A model generated the notes under the pieces. The model ran no database searches, had not been told where the DNA came from, and worked only from the letters and a program-made list of their open reading frames with translations. Of a stretch of 64,000 nucleotides of DNA, positions 1 through 9,061 are shown in pieces. Every line of letters starts with the position of its first letter. Positions within the stretch are counted from its first letter, which is position 1. The position numbers and the translations under genes are program-made. The DNA is from an uncultured Agathobacter sp. (GTDB lineage Bacteria > Bacillota > Clostridia > Lachnospirales > Lachnospiraceae), in contig CAKRNE010000007.1 in assembly GCA_934365945.1 (NCBI GenBank), positions 1-64,000 on the forward strand. Reading direction: 5' to 3'.

Positions 1-200
1 TATTTTCACTTTTTTATTTTTCTCCAGAAGCTCATATATCTTCTCGACATCATAATCCGGCTTCATTGATAAAGCAGTTTCGTAAATCGGAGCAATAACT
101 TCCTCTTTTTCTTCCAGGTCATCTGCTATCTCTGCAGTACTTCCTGCATCTTTTCCTTATCATTAGCATTCTTCAATACTTCAAAAAGCAGCCCCTGGGT
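1..200 (-). pseudogene. Remnant of an unrecognised coding sequence, frameshifted and cut by the window edge
   Basis: Reading leftward, a plausible coding phase without its own start begins after a stop at 201-203 and ends at a TAG at 126-128. An adjacent phase then continues open to position 1 with a strongly acidic, helical composition (for example EEKEEVIAPIYETALSMKP). The two phases look like one protein separated by a single-base frameshift. It lies just downstream of pilC with no start codon or ribosome binding site of its own. The family is not recognised; a C-terminal fragment of a PD-(D/E)XK (Rpn-type) transposase-like protein is only a guess. Confidence 0.35.
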
Positions 201-231
201 TCATACACTCAAGGTCTGCTTCTTTTTCATT

Positions 232-1446
232 TTATAGACTGTCCATAGCCTGATACATGGTGAGCATTGGTGCCATAACTGCTGCCACAAGCACACCTAC
301 AATTGCGGCCAGTACAAGAATAATCATAGGCTCGATTGCAGCCATAACTGTCTGGGTAGCCATCTCTACTTCCTCATCATAGTAGTCTGCAAGACGTGTG
401 AGCATACCCTCGAGATCTCCTGTTTCCTCTCCGATTCTGGTCATATGTGATACCATAGGTGGAAACAGTCCACACGCTGTGATTGGCTCTGAGAGAGGAA
501 CACCCTTGCTGACCTCCTCTCTTGCCTTGTTCAATGCATTTCTGTAGAGAGCGTTTTTCATGGTATTTGCAGTAATACCAAGCGCCTCTATCATCGGAAG
601 TCCTGAATATACCAGTGTTGAAAGTGTACGGGCATAATTGCTGGCTGCGGTTTTTATGTTTAGCTTTCCAAAAACCGGAAGCTTTCTGGCAAGTGTACCA
701 AAAAATATCTGTCCACTGTCGGTCTTCTTATACGCCTTTATCGCAATAATCGCTATTGCAACTGCAGCTACAATGATATACCAGTAACCGGTGACAAAAT
801 TACTCATTGCCACAACCGCTTTTGTGATTCCAGGGAGCTCTGTACCGAGGTCATTAAACATATCTGAATAGCTCGGAATTACCTTAACAAGCATGACTAT
901 TACAACTGCTATCGCAACTATTACGACAATTATAGGATAAACGGCGGCTTTTTTTATCATACCGTTTAGCTTTGCTGATTTCTCAAAATGTGCTGACATT
1001 CGTTCAAACGCAACATCTATTTTACCTGATGCCTCTCCTGCCGCAACCATGCTGATCATGATATCAGGAAAAACGTTGGGATACTTTTTCAGACTGTCTG
1101 AGAGTGTCTCACCTTTTTGGATTTCCGCATGCACGCCTTTTATAGCCTTTGCCATCGTCTTGTTCTCTGTCTGGTCAGAAAGCATATCGAGTGTGTCAAG
1201 AATTGTGACACCTGCATTTATCATACTTGTGAACTGACGGCAGAACACTGACAAGTCTCGCGGTTTCACCTTTCCGCCTATGCTAAAGGATATTTCCTTT
1301 GTGAGTGCAGTTGCTTTTGTAAGACTTATGACCATGTTTCCATCAAGCTTAAGCTTATTTTTGGCCTCAAGCTCTGTCTCTGCAACTATATTTCCTTTTT
1401 TTTCTTTTCCGTTTGGATCTATGACCTGATATGTCCAATCAGCCAC
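232..1446 (-). CDS. pilC: Type IV pilus / type II secretion inner-membrane platform protein PilC (GspF family)
   Basis: This polytopic membrane protein is the platform on which the PilB and PilT ATPases act during pilus assembly and retraction. The 404-residue length matches the family. Two copies of the T2SSF domain are visible, at roughly residues 65-190 and 270-395, each ending in a hydrophobic segment; a third membrane segment lies near residues 225-240. The start is GTG at 1446, with AGGAGG eight bases upstream. It is the last gene of the pilB-pilT-pilC operon, 79 bp after pilT. No pilin, prepilin peptidase or pilM-Q genes appear in the window, so the rest of the apparatus must be elsewhere. 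Confidence 0.93.
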   Translation of the reverse strand: MADWTYQVIDPNGKEKKGNIVAETELEAKNKLKLDGNMVISLTKATALTKEISFSIGGKVKPRDLSVFCRQFTSMINAGVTILDTLDMLSDQTENKTMAKAIKGVHAEIQKGETLSDSLKKYPNVFPDIMISMVAAGEASGKIDVAFERMSAHFEKSAKLNGMIKKAAVYPIIVVIVAIAVVIVMLVKVIPSYSDMFNDLGTELPGITKAVVAMSNFVTGYWYIIVAAVAIAIIAIKAYKKTDSGQIFFGTLARKLPVFGKLNIKTAASNYARTLSTLVYSGLPMIEALGITANTMKNALYRNALNKAREEVSKGVPLSEPITACGLFPPMVSHMTRIGEETGDLEGMLTRLADYYDEEVEMATQTVMAAIEPMIILVLAAIVGVLVAAVMAPMLTMYQAMDSL

Positions 1447-1525
1447 TTTCGTATCCTCCTTTACGGTAATTCAACAATTTTATATAAATTAATTCTTAAT
1501 TTAATTTTATGTGTATCTAATTATT

Positions 1526-2584
1526 CTAATAGCGAAGATGAATGCGGTTAGACATGGCAGCCGGATCATGTGCATACGATAATGCTGTTTCCGGTGCAAT
1601 GAGCCCCTGACTGTAATACTGTGTGATGCAGTCATCCATAGTCTGCATGCCTTCCCTCTTTGATGTCTGTATAATTGACGGGATCTGAAAAGCCTTTGCC
1701 TCACGGATCAGGTTTCTGATAGCATTATTGGCAAGAAGTACCTCAAATGCCGCTATTCGTCCACCGTTTACCATCGGAAGCAGATGCTGGGCTATGATGC
1801 CCTCAAGTACACCTGAAAGCTGCACCCTGATCTGTTGCTGCTGATGTGGTGGGAACACATCTATGATACGGTCAATTGCATCAGCCGCACTGTTTGTATG
1901 AAGCGTGGAGAAAACAAGATGTCCTGTTTCTGCTGCTGTGATAGCTGTAGAAATAGTCTCAAGATCACGCATCTCTCCTACAAGTATTACATCCGGATCC
2001 TGTCTGAGTGCAGCACGAAGAGCTGCCGCATATGAGAGTGTATCTTTTCCAACCTCTCTCTGTGTCACTATAGAACGTTTTCTTGAATGAAGGTACTCTA
2101 TAGGATCTTCAAGCGTGATTATATTTTTTGAATCTCTTGTTGCTATTACATCAATAAGACTGGCAAGCGTGGTTGATTTTCCACTTCCTGTGGCTCCTGT
2201 TACGAGAACCAGTCCTCTCATCTTTGTGGTAAGATTCACTACCGCCTGCGGTATTCCAAGATCCTGTGGCGACGGCACATCATACGAAAGGATTCTAAGA
2301 GCTGCCGCATACGAGCCTCTCTGTCTGAACACATTTGCCCTGACTCGTGAAAAGCCCTCTACCGAAAAGGCAAAGTCGAGCTCTCCCTTTTCCTTAAGCT
2401 CTCCGAGAAGCTCTCTCGGAACTATCGGACCAAGCAGATTATCTGTCTCCTTGTCGGTCAATACCATATTCCCCTGTGGCACAAGAGTTCCGTCTATACG
2501 AAGCATTACCGGATTTCCCGGCGCGATATGTATATCTGATGAATTCTGCTGCTGTGCCGCTCTAAGTACGTCTGTTATCTGCAT
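1526..2584 (-). CDS. pilT: Pilus retraction ATPase PilT
   Basis: Cytoplasmic hexameric ATPase that powers pilus retraction and twitching. The 352 residues include a Walker A motif GATGSGKSTT near residue 132, the Asp box with LEDPIEYLH, Walker B with DVILVGEMRD and the His box TGHLVFSTLHT. The GEMRD element and the short N-terminal domain separate PilT from the assembly ATPase PilB next door. The ATG start has a GGGGGAG ribosome binding site. It lies 11 bp after pilB, so the two are probably co-transcribed. Paralogues such as PilU cannot be strictly excluded, but PilT is the best fit. Confidence 0.93.
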   Translation of the reverse strand: MQITDVLRAAQQQNSSDIHIAPGNPVMLRIDGTLVPQGNMVLTDKETDNLLGPIVPRELLGELKEKGELDFAFSVEGFSRVRANVFRQRGSYAAALRILSYDVPSPQDLGIPQAVVNLTTKMRGLVLVTGATGSGKSTTLASLIDVIATRDSKNIITLEDPIEYLHSRKRSIVTQREVGKDTLSYAAALRAALRQDPDVILVGEMRDLETISTAITAAETGHLVFSTLHTNSAADAIDRIIDVFPPHQQQQIRVQLSGVLEGIIAQHLLPMVNGGRIAAFEVLLANNAIRNLIREAKAFQIPSIIQTSKREGMQTMDDCITQYYSQGLIAPETALSYAHDPAAMSNRIHLRY

Positions 2585-2595
2585 TTTTCTCCCCC

Positions 2596-4299
2596 TTAGT
2601 TCTCAAATGTTGTCTTTAACATCTCATGATATGAGGTCACTCCCTGAAGGACCAGTCTTATTGCACTCTGTCTTAAGGTATGCATGCCCTCAGTACAGGC
2701 TGTCTCATTGATTTCATCAGGCGATGCGCCTTTTCCTATGAGTGTTTTAAGCTTTGGTGTAACTGTCATTATCTCATATATTCCTATTCGACCTTTGTAG
2801 CCGGTATGGTCACAGCGTTCACAGCCGCATGGCTCATATATTTTCACCGGTTTAAATGCCGGAATACCCATAAAGGTCTTTTCCTCTTCTGTGAGCAGAT
2901 GCTCCTTCTTGCAATCCGGACAAAGTCTTCTGACAAGTCTCTGCGCAATGATACCCTTTACAGAATCCGCCAACAGATAGCTCTCCACTCCCATATCCTC
3001 AAGTCGTGAAAGCGTACTCGCAGAACTGTTTGTATGCAGTGTACTTACCACAAGATGTCCTGTGATTGATGCCTGCACTGCAATCTCCGCTGTCTCACGG
3101 TCTCTAATCTCACCTATCATGATGATATCCGGGTCCTGTCGCAGAATAGAACGAAGCGCCGACGCAAACGTCAGATCCGCCTTATTATTTACCTGCACCT
3201 GGTTGATTCCATCTATATTTGCCTCCACAGGGTCCTCAACTGTGATAATATTTACGTCCTCCCTGTTGAGCTCTGAAAGTGCTGTGTAAAGTGTCGTTGA
3301 CTTACCACTTCCCGTAGGTCCTGTTACAAGTATGATGCCATTGGTATTCATCAGTATATGGTCAAAGGCCTTAAGCTCATCATCCGAAAAACCAAGCTCC
3401 TTCTTGTCTCTGGTGAGTGCTTTCTTCTGTGCCAGTCGCATAACGCACTTCTCTCCAAATACAGTTGGCAGCACAGAAACTCGGATATCATACTCTGTCT
3501 TATCTATTTCCATCGTGATACGACCGTCCTGCGGCTTTCGCTTCTCTGAAATATCCATGCCTCCGATAATTTTCAGTCGGGTAATGATAGCTGAGAGAAG
3601 ATGTATGCTGTAGGATGCCTTCTCATAAAGCGCACCGTCAATCCTGTAGCGCACTCTGACCTTATTTTCAAGTGCCTCTATATGTATATCTGAAGCCCTG
3701 AGTCTGGCCGCCTGCTCAATTATAGAGTTGACAAGCAAAACAACCGGTGAATTGTTGACATCCTTGCTGGTTGCTTCCTCTGCCTCAGCGTTTTTCTGCT
3801 CACGCTCTTTTCGCTCTCTTGCATACTCCTGCGCTGCCTTCATGGCCTCGGTATCACCATAGTACTTGTCAAGTGTCAGAAGAATATCTCTGGCTGTCGC
3901 AACCGCCGGCTCTGCCTGCAGATTTGTGATGATGGAAAAATCATCCAGCGCGACCATATCCATCGGGTCTGCCATTGCTACATGTACGATATTGGCATTC
4001 TTCGGATCAAATGCAATTGGTATCATGACATGCTTTCTGAGTACGGTCTCATTGACAAGAGCCTGTACCTCTTCCGGAATATTCATGGCACTGACATTCA
4101 CAAACGGAAGCTCAAGCTGCTGTGAAAGTGCCTTTGCAATCTGAAGCTCATTGGTAAATCCAAGCTCTACAAGAGTCTCACCTATCTTTTTGTGAGTCTC
4201 CTTTGATTTTTTCAGAGCCTGCACAAGCTGCTCCTGAGTTATTACATTTTCATTTATAAGCATATCTCCGATACGCTTTTTCTCTCGTCTTAAAGCCAT
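2596..4299 (-). CDS. pilB: Pilus assembly / type II secretion ATPase PilB (GspE family)
   Basis: ATPase that drives pilin polymerisation through PilC. The 567 residues show an N-terminal MshEN/GspE-N domain (about 1-150) followed by the GspE ATPase core. Visible motifs are Walker A GPTGSGKSTT near residue 330, the Asp box VEDPVEANI, Walker B DIIMIGEIRD and His box TGHLVVSTLHT. A tetra-cysteine zinc site typical of GspE/PilB is present (CPDC and CGCERC spacing near residues 470-495). It is the first gene of the pilB-pilT-pilC operon, with GGGGGAG upstream of the ATG; the promoter should lie in 4300-4379. Confidence 0.94.
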   Translation of the reverse strand: MALRREKKRIGDMLINENVITQEQLVQALKKSKETHKKIGETLVELGFTNELQIAKALSQQLELPFVNVSAMNIPEEVQALVNETVLRKHVMIPIAFDPKNANIVHVAMADPMDMVALDDFSIITNLQAEPAVATARDILLTLDKYYGDTEAMKAAQEYARERKEREQKNAEAEEATSKDVNNSPVVLLVNSIIEQAARLRASDIHIEALENKVRVRYRIDGALYEKASYSIHLLSAIITRLKIIGGMDISEKRKPQDGRITMEIDKTEYDIRVSVLPTVFGEKCVMRLAQKKALTRDKKELGFSDDELKAFDHILMNTNGIILVTGPTGSGKSTTLYTALSELNREDVNIITVEDPVEANIDGINQVQVNNKADLTFASALRSILRQDPDIIMIGEIRDRETAEIAVQASITGHLVVSTLHTNSSASTLSRLEDMGVESYLLADSVKGIIAQRLVRRLCPDCKKEHLLTEEEKTFMGIPAFKPVKIYEPCGCERCDHTGYKGRIGIYEIMTVTPKLKTLIGKGASPDEINETACTEGMHTLRQSAIRLVLQGVTSYHEMLKTTFEN

Positions 4300-4379
4300 T
4301 TCGGCTCCCCCTTCGTCTTATATAGGAAAATTGTACCATTATAATTATCTTATTTCAAGTGCTTTATCAAGAAAATTTT

Positions 4380-4417
4380 GACGTATAACCCGACATGGTA
4401 ATGTCAGACTATACGTC
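4380..4417. terminator. Two-tier hairpin between the symporter gene and pilB
   Basis: A perfect 8-bp outer inverted repeat (GACGTATA at 4380-4387, TATACGTC at 4410-4417) encloses a perfect 5-bp inner one (GACAT 4392-4396, ATGTC 4401-4405). It lies downstream of the symporter gene. On the minus strand it is followed by a short T-rich stretch, so it may terminate that transcript, although the U tract is weak. A protein-binding palindrome is the alternative. Confidence 0.5.
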
Positions 4418-4465
4418 TTAAAATAACTCTGTATTTAAGTCCTGCCGGAGCATAGACTCTCATTG

Positions 4466-5863
4466 TTAAAAACTAAAGATTCCCAGTGACTGCAACAATA
4501 ATATAAGCAGGAATGCCGGTGCAATAAATTTAACCATGATTATATAAAGCCCTTTTCTGGTAAATTTGCTACCTCCGCGTGTCACCTCATCTATTATTAC
4601 CTTTGGACTTACTATCCAGCCAACGAGGATACATGTGGCAAGTGCCACGATTGGCATGAGCACATTGTTGCTGACATAGTCCATTATATCAAGTATCTGT
4701 CCGACTGTGCCGTTTGGAAGCTTAACCTCCATATAAAGCTTATTGTAGCCAAGGCAGACTATTATCTCTGCAATCAGGACATATACCGTGACTAAAATTG
4801 CGCTTTTTCTGCGGCTCCAGTGAAATCTGTCTATAAGACTCGATACAATAGCCTCCATAATTGATACAGACGATGTAACTGCTGCAAATGCAACTATCAT
4901 GAAGAATATCAGTCCCACGATATCTCCTGCTATTCCCATTGCATCAAATACCTTTGGCAATGATATAAACATAAGCCCCGGTCCTGCTGACATGCCGTCA
5001 CGGCCCATAAATACATATACAGCCGGAATGATCATAAGACCTGCAAGGAATGCAACAAGTGTATCAAAAATCTCTATCTGGTTGATTGAACCCATGAGCT
5101 TTGATTCCTTCTTGACATATGAACCGTATGCAACCATGATTCCCATGGCTACACTGATTGAATAGAAAAGCTGGCCGAGCGCATCAATAAACACCGTAGT
5201 AAGCTTTTGCAGCGTAAGCCCCTTGAAATCCGGAATCACATATATCTTAAGTCCCTCAAGACCACTTCTTACTGTGCCCGATGCATCCTTATGATTAAGC
5301 GTCAGTGAAAAAATACCGATTACAAATATAAGCACAACAAGGATAGGCATGAGCACCTTGCTGAATCGCTCGATTCCCTTATTGACTCCGCCAATGACAA
5401 CCGCTGCTGTTAAAAGCATATAAACCACTCCGAATATGATTGGTGCCCACTGGCCTGTGATAAAGCCTGTGAAATATCCATCAGCAACTGCATTCTTGCC
5501 GCTTCCTGTAATGAAAAGTGTAAAGTACTTTAAAACCCATCCACCTATAGTACAGTAGTAAGGCAGAATAATAGCCGGTACTATACATGCAAGCACACCG
5601 ATAAACTTGCCCTTTGGATTGATAAGACCATACGCTGTGAGCGGTCCCTGTCCGGTCTTACGGCCTATTGCAATCTCAGTGGTAAGCAATGTGAAACCAA
5701 AAGTCAGAACAAGTATCAGATACACCAGCAGAAAAAGTCCTCCTCCGTCCTTTGCTGCCAGATACGGAAACCTCCATATATTTCCAAGTCCTACCGCACT
5801 ACCGGCTGCCGCAAGGACAAAGCCAATGTTGCCGGAAAAAGTGCTTCTTGATTTTTCTTTCAT
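4466..5863 (-). CDS. Sodium-dependent transporter of the neurotransmitter:sodium symporter (SNF/NSS) family
   Basis: Inner-membrane Na+-coupled uptake carrier, probably for an amino acid (MhsT/TnaT/LeuT family). The 465 residues form about 11 membrane segments. The N-terminal family signature AAAGSAVGLGNIWRFPYL is intact; in LeuT this unwound TM1 binds Na+ and substrate. The substrate cannot be read from sequence. The gene stands alone. Upstream, 5864-5995 is an AT-rich leader preceded by the palindromic elements at 5996-6531. Confidence 0.9.
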   Translation of the reverse strand: MKEKSRSTFSGNIGFVLAAAGSAVGLGNIWRFPYLAAKDGGGLFLLVYLILVLTFGFTLLTTEIAIGRKTGQGPLTAYGLINPKGKFIGVLACIVPAIILPYYCTIGGWVLKYFTLFITGSGKNAVADGYFTGFITGQWAPIIFGVVYMLLTAAVVIGGVNKGIERFSKVLMPILVVLIFVIGIFSLTLNHKDASGTVRSGLEGLKIYVIPDFKGLTLQKLTTVFIDALGQLFYSISVAMGIMVAYGSYVKKESKLMGSINQIEIFDTLVAFLAGLMIIPAVYVFMGRDGMSAGPGLMFISLPKVFDAMGIAGDIVGLIFFMIVAFAAVTSSVSIMEAIVSSLIDRFHWSRRKSAILVTVYVLIAEIIVCLGYNKLYMEVKLPNGTVGQILDIMDYVSNNVLMPIVALATCILVGWIVSPKVIIDEVTRGGSKFTRKGLYIIMVKFIAPAFLLILLLQSLGIFSF

Positions 5864-5995
5864 TTTCTACTGTCTCCTTATATATTATATAGTTTAATTT
5901 CGATTTAATATGGACATTGTTTCCATTTACAAATCTAATATACCTATTATAATCATCCGGAGTACATTTTGCAATGGTTGATATTATTTATTCTT

Positions 5996-6234
5996 GTGTG
6001 GTGGCACATGGCAGCTGTCGTGAGTGCTACGCTACACTGTCAAGATACTGTACGAATTATACCTCAAAGACTTTCATAACTTGACGAAACCGTCGCTACT
6101 CGCCCTCCATTGCTCGATAGCTCCTTGTCCCGGCGTCCATGCCGTGACATTTCTGATTTTCATCCGGCATAATTCAACAGTATCTAGACAGCTCCGCTAT
6201 TCGCTCTCACGACAGCTGCCATGTGCCACCACAC
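5996..6234 (+). repeat. Palindromic repeat element, copy A
   Basis: A 239-bp element bounded by a perfect 29-bp inverted repeat (5996-6024 and 6206-6234). Inside is a second stem, AGATACTGT plus GAATTAT at 6043-6060 pairing with ATAATTC plus ACAGTATCT ending at 6185. The centre holds the conserved GACGAAACCGTCG (6083-6095), then a stem opening GCTA and closing TAGC, and a hairpin whose loop reads GTCCAT. The same core occurs in copies B and C, but the outer arm sequence is unrelated to theirs. Unusually GC-rich for this intergenic region. ORFs read through it are incidental. Not a known IS; function unknown. Confidence 0.8.
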
Positions 6235-6259
6235 GTAACGCAAATTCTCCACAACATAA

Positions 6260-6531
6260 GGAACGTAAGCCCCGGGTACCGCGGGCGCACACGTACTCCC
6301 GCCGGAGCGCATAGCGAAGTGGCTTAGATACTGTAGAAATTATGCCCACAGGACACAGAAACGCCCCTGCATGGACGCAGGGGCGAGGAGAACCGCGCCA
6401 CGGAAGGCGCGTTTCGACGGTTTCGTCAAGCATCGAAACACTCAAAGCATAATTTCGTACAGTATCTTAGCCACGTAGCGTAGCGACGGCGGGAGTACGT
6501 GTGCGCCCGTGATACCCGGGGCTTGCGTTCC
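6260..6531 (-). repeat. Palindromic repeat element, copy B (inverted relative to A)
   Basis: A 272-bp element whose arms (about 6260-6303 and 6488-6531) pair over about 44 bp with only a few mismatches; the pairing continues inward through the AGATACTGTA/AATTATGC stem. On the minus strand the core reads GACGAAACCGTCG, a GC-rich stem (GCGCC/GGCGC), then a hairpin with a perfect 9-bp GC stem (CGCCCCTGC/GCAGGGGCG) and the conserved GTCCAT loop. It begins 26 bp after copy A and ends 27 bp from the metF stop codon. A 12-bp tandem repeat (ACTAATAAAAGT twice) lies between it and metF. Confidence 0.8.
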
Positions 6532-6558
6532 ATACTAATAAAAGTACTAATAAAAGTC

Positions 6559-7425
6559 CTAAATAAGGTTCTTAATTCCCTCTGTTAAGCGCTTTGCAAC
6601 TCTTACATTGTTCATCGTATAAAGGTGAATTCCCTCCACACCATTAGCTAAGAGCTCAATTATCTGGCTCTCGCAGTAAGACATTCCGGCATCAAAAAGA
6701 GCTGCCTTGTTGTCTCCGTATCTGTGGACAATCTTCTGGAACTTCTCAGGGAACTTGGCACCGCACATTGTGACCATTCTCTGAATCTGAGCCGCATTGA
6801 TACAAGGCATGATGCCCGGGATAACAGGCACATTGATGCCTGCAAGCCTGCAGTCCTCAGCGAAATTGAAGAAGGTATCATTGTCAAAGAAGAGCTGTGA
6901 CAAAAGAAGCTCTGCTCCTGCATCAACCTTTTTCTTAAGATTCTTAATATCCTCTACCTTATTGGCAGCCTCCGGATGGATGTCCGGGTAGCACGCACCT
7001 GCGATACAGAACTGATCGCCTGTGGTATCCTTTATGTATTTAATCAAATCGCTTGCATGGAGAAAATCCTCCTTTGCAGGCACATTTGGATTTCTGTCTC
7101 CTCTTAAAGCGAGGATATTCTCAATGCCCTCATATGAAAGCTGTCTGGTGAACTCATCTATCTCAGCCTTGTTATAGCACAAACATGTAAGGTGCACTAC
7201 CGGTTCCACATTGTACTGGTTCTTTATCTTCTTTGCAATCTCAATAGTCTTGTTATTGTTTGAGCTGCCGCCTGCGCCAAATGTCACGCTGATATACTCA
7301 GGATGGCAATCACAGAGTATCTCAAGCATCTCGTCGATATTTTTAAAGTCCTCCTCCTTCTTTGGCGGAAAAATCTCGAAAGAAAGTGACTGTGGTTTGT
7401 TTGTATGTATCTGTGTAATCTTCAT
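6559..7425 (-). CDS. metF: Methylenetetrahydrofolate reductase
   Basis: Reduces 5,10-methylene-THF to 5-methyl-THF using FAD, supplying methyl groups for methionine synthesis. The 288-residue length is that of bacterial MetF, with the N-terminal FEIFPPKK signature, EYISVTFGAGGS, the conserved LALRGDRNP segment and PGIMPC near residue 210. A GGAGG ribosome binding site lies seven bases before the ATG. Monocistronic; no metV, metH or SAM riboswitch is seen nearby. The gene ends 27 bp from palindromic element B. Confidence 0.94.
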   Translation of the reverse strand: MKITQIHTNKPQSLSFEIFPPKKEEDFKNIDEMLEILCDCHPEYISVTFGAGGSSNNNKTIEIAKKIKNQYNVEPVVHLTCLCYNKAEIDEFTRQLSYEGIENILALRGDRNPNVPAKEDFLHASDLIKYIKDTTGDQFCIAGACYPDIHPEAANKVEDIKNLKKKVDAGAELLLSQLFFDNDTFFNFAEDCRLAGINVPVIPGIMPCINAAQIQRMVTMCGAKFPEKFQKIVHRYGDNKAALFDAGMSYCESQIIELLANGVEGIHLYTMNNVRVAKRLTEGIKNLI

Positions 7426-7620
7426 GTTATCCTCCGGTATATATGATCATTTCAGAATTCGTAATAATATAGTCCTTATATTACTGTAGTTTTTTGTCAT
7501 TGTAAAATATATTTTTCTTTTAGTTTGTCATAAATAAAATCTATATCAAAACAGGCTGAGCCTTTGATTTTTTTATATGTGGTGATATAATGAACGAAGC
7601 AAATCCAAAAGAGGTACCTT

Positions 7621-8982
7621 ATGAAAAAAATAGATTTTGATAACGATTCGATAAAGAAAAACATATTGCAGGCTGCTCTGCCCATGCTGGTAGCGCAGAT
7701 TCTAAGCCTGTTGTACAACATTGTAGACCGCATATACATCGCCCGCATACCTGATGTCGGAACTACTGCACTCGGTGCTGTGGGGCTCTGCTTTCCTATT
7801 ATAATGCTGACAATCGCTTTCTCAAATCTCTTTGGAAGCGGCGGTGCTCCGCTTTTTTCAATAAAAAGAGGCATGAGTGATGACAAGGCCGCAAATACTA
7901 TAATGAATACCAGCTTTACAATGGTCTGCACATTTGCAGTCATTTTTACAGCTTTGTGCATGATTTTTGCAAAGCCCCTTTTAATACTCTTTGGTGCATC
8001 TGAAAATGCCCTTAAATACGCACTCCCATACCTGCTCATTTATCTGCTTGGAACACTCCCATCCATGATTTCAACAGGCATGAATCCCTTTATCAACGCT
8101 CAGGGCTACTCCACTACAGGCATGCTGTCCGTGGCAATCGGAGCCGTTGCTAACCTGGTGCTTGACCCACTTTTTATATTTGGATTTAATTTTGGCATCA
8201 AGGGAGTGGCTATTGCTACGGTCATTTCACAGACTCTGTCTGCGCTTTTTGTGCTTCACTTCCTAAGGAAAAAGGCTGAGCTTAAGGTGCGTCTTTTGAG
8301 TCCTTCTGAATTTAGTGAAAATACACGCTATGCAAAGGATATCATAAGCCTAGGAACCTCCGGCTGTGTCATGCAGCTCACCAACAGTCTGGTATCTATA
8401 TGCTGCAACAATGTGCTTTCAGTGACCGGTGGCGATTTGTACATATCGGTAATGACCATCATATCAAGCATCAGACAGATGGTCGAGACTCCAATTTATG
8501 CAATCGTGGAGGGTTCGTCTCCTGTTTTAAGCTACAATTATGGTGCCAAAAGACCTGCCCGGGTGAGAAAATCCATTTTCACTATGGGACTGCTCGTGCT
8601 TCTGTACACAGCTATCATGTGGAGTGTGATTATACTTGCCCCTCATGCCCTGATTGCTATTTTCAGCTCCGATGCCACACTCATGGATGATGCGGTAAAG
8701 GCTTTAAATATCTACTTTGCGGCATTCATATTTATGGATCTGCAGTACATCGGACAGACCACCTTCAAATCACTTAACAAAAAGAAGAGAGCTATATTTT
8801 TCTCCCTGCTTCGCAAGGTGTTCATCGTTGTACCACTGACATATCTTCTGCCATACTCCTTTGGCATGGGAACGAACGGTGTGTTTATGGCAGAGCCTGT
8901 ATCAAATGTGATTGGCGGAAGCATCTGCTTTGTAACTATGCTTAGTACAGTACTGCCGGAGCTTCGCAGAATGGAGCAATAA
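7621..8982 (+). CDS. MATE family multidrug/Na+ antiporter
   Basis: Inner-membrane efflux protein exporting drugs or toxic metabolites in exchange for Na+ or H+. The 453 residues form about 12 membrane helices in two MatE repeats (about 15-175 and 235-400). Features such as ALPMLVAQILSLLYNIVDR near the N-terminus, GTLPSM and PSFINAQG-like segments fit the DinF/NorM-related group common in Clostridia. It is transcribed divergently from metF, with the shared control region at 7426-7620. The substrate is unknown. An ORF on the opposite strand over its 5' end is a shadow. Confidence 0.9.
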   Translation: MKKIDFDNDSIKKNILQAALPMLVAQILSLLYNIVDRIYIARIPDVGTTALGAVGLCFPIIMLTIAFSNLFGSGGAPLFSIKRGMSDDKAANTIMNTSFTMVCTFAVIFTALCMIFAKPLLILFGASENALKYALPYLLIYLLGTLPSMISTGMNPFINAQGYSTTGMLSVAIGAVANLVLDPLFIFGFNFGIKGVAIATVISQTLSALFVLHFLRKKAELKVRLLSPSEFSENTRYAKDIISLGTSGCVMQLTNSLVSICCNNVLSVTGGDLYISVMTIISSIRQMVETPIYAIVEGSSPVLSYNYGAKRPARVRKSIFTMGLLVLLYTAIMWSVIILAPHALIAIFSSDATLMDDAVKALNIYFAAFIFMDLQYIGQTTFKSLNKKKRAIFFSLLRKVFIVVPLTYLLPYSFGMGTNGVFMAEPVSNVIGGSICFVTMLSTVLPELRRMEQ

Positions 8983-9061
8983 CATATTTATCAGCGCTAT
9001 ACATGCTGCACTTCATGGAATGGAACAACACCTGCTACAGCCTCATAGAATCGAGCAATAA

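Noticed and set aside
2115..2711. Long plus-strand ORFs antisense to pilT, recN, prfC and others
   Set aside because: They are shadows of well-supported genes with clear conserved motifs, and they lack ribosome binding sites and recognisable domains.
6083..6095. Hammerhead ribozyme in the palindromic elements, suggested by CGAAAC
   Set aside because: The CUGANGA core that must precede it is absent in all three copies, and the GACG/CGTC bases form their own small stem.
6024..6445. ORFs on both strands over the palindromic elements
   Set aside because: Their codons are dictated by the inverted repeats and conserved non-coding core. The same core in copy C gives different, unrelated frames.
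7426..7500. SAM or T-box control of metF and metA
   Set aside because: The metF leader is short and shows no SAM riboswitch or T-box core; metA has only a 15-bp gap to ligA.
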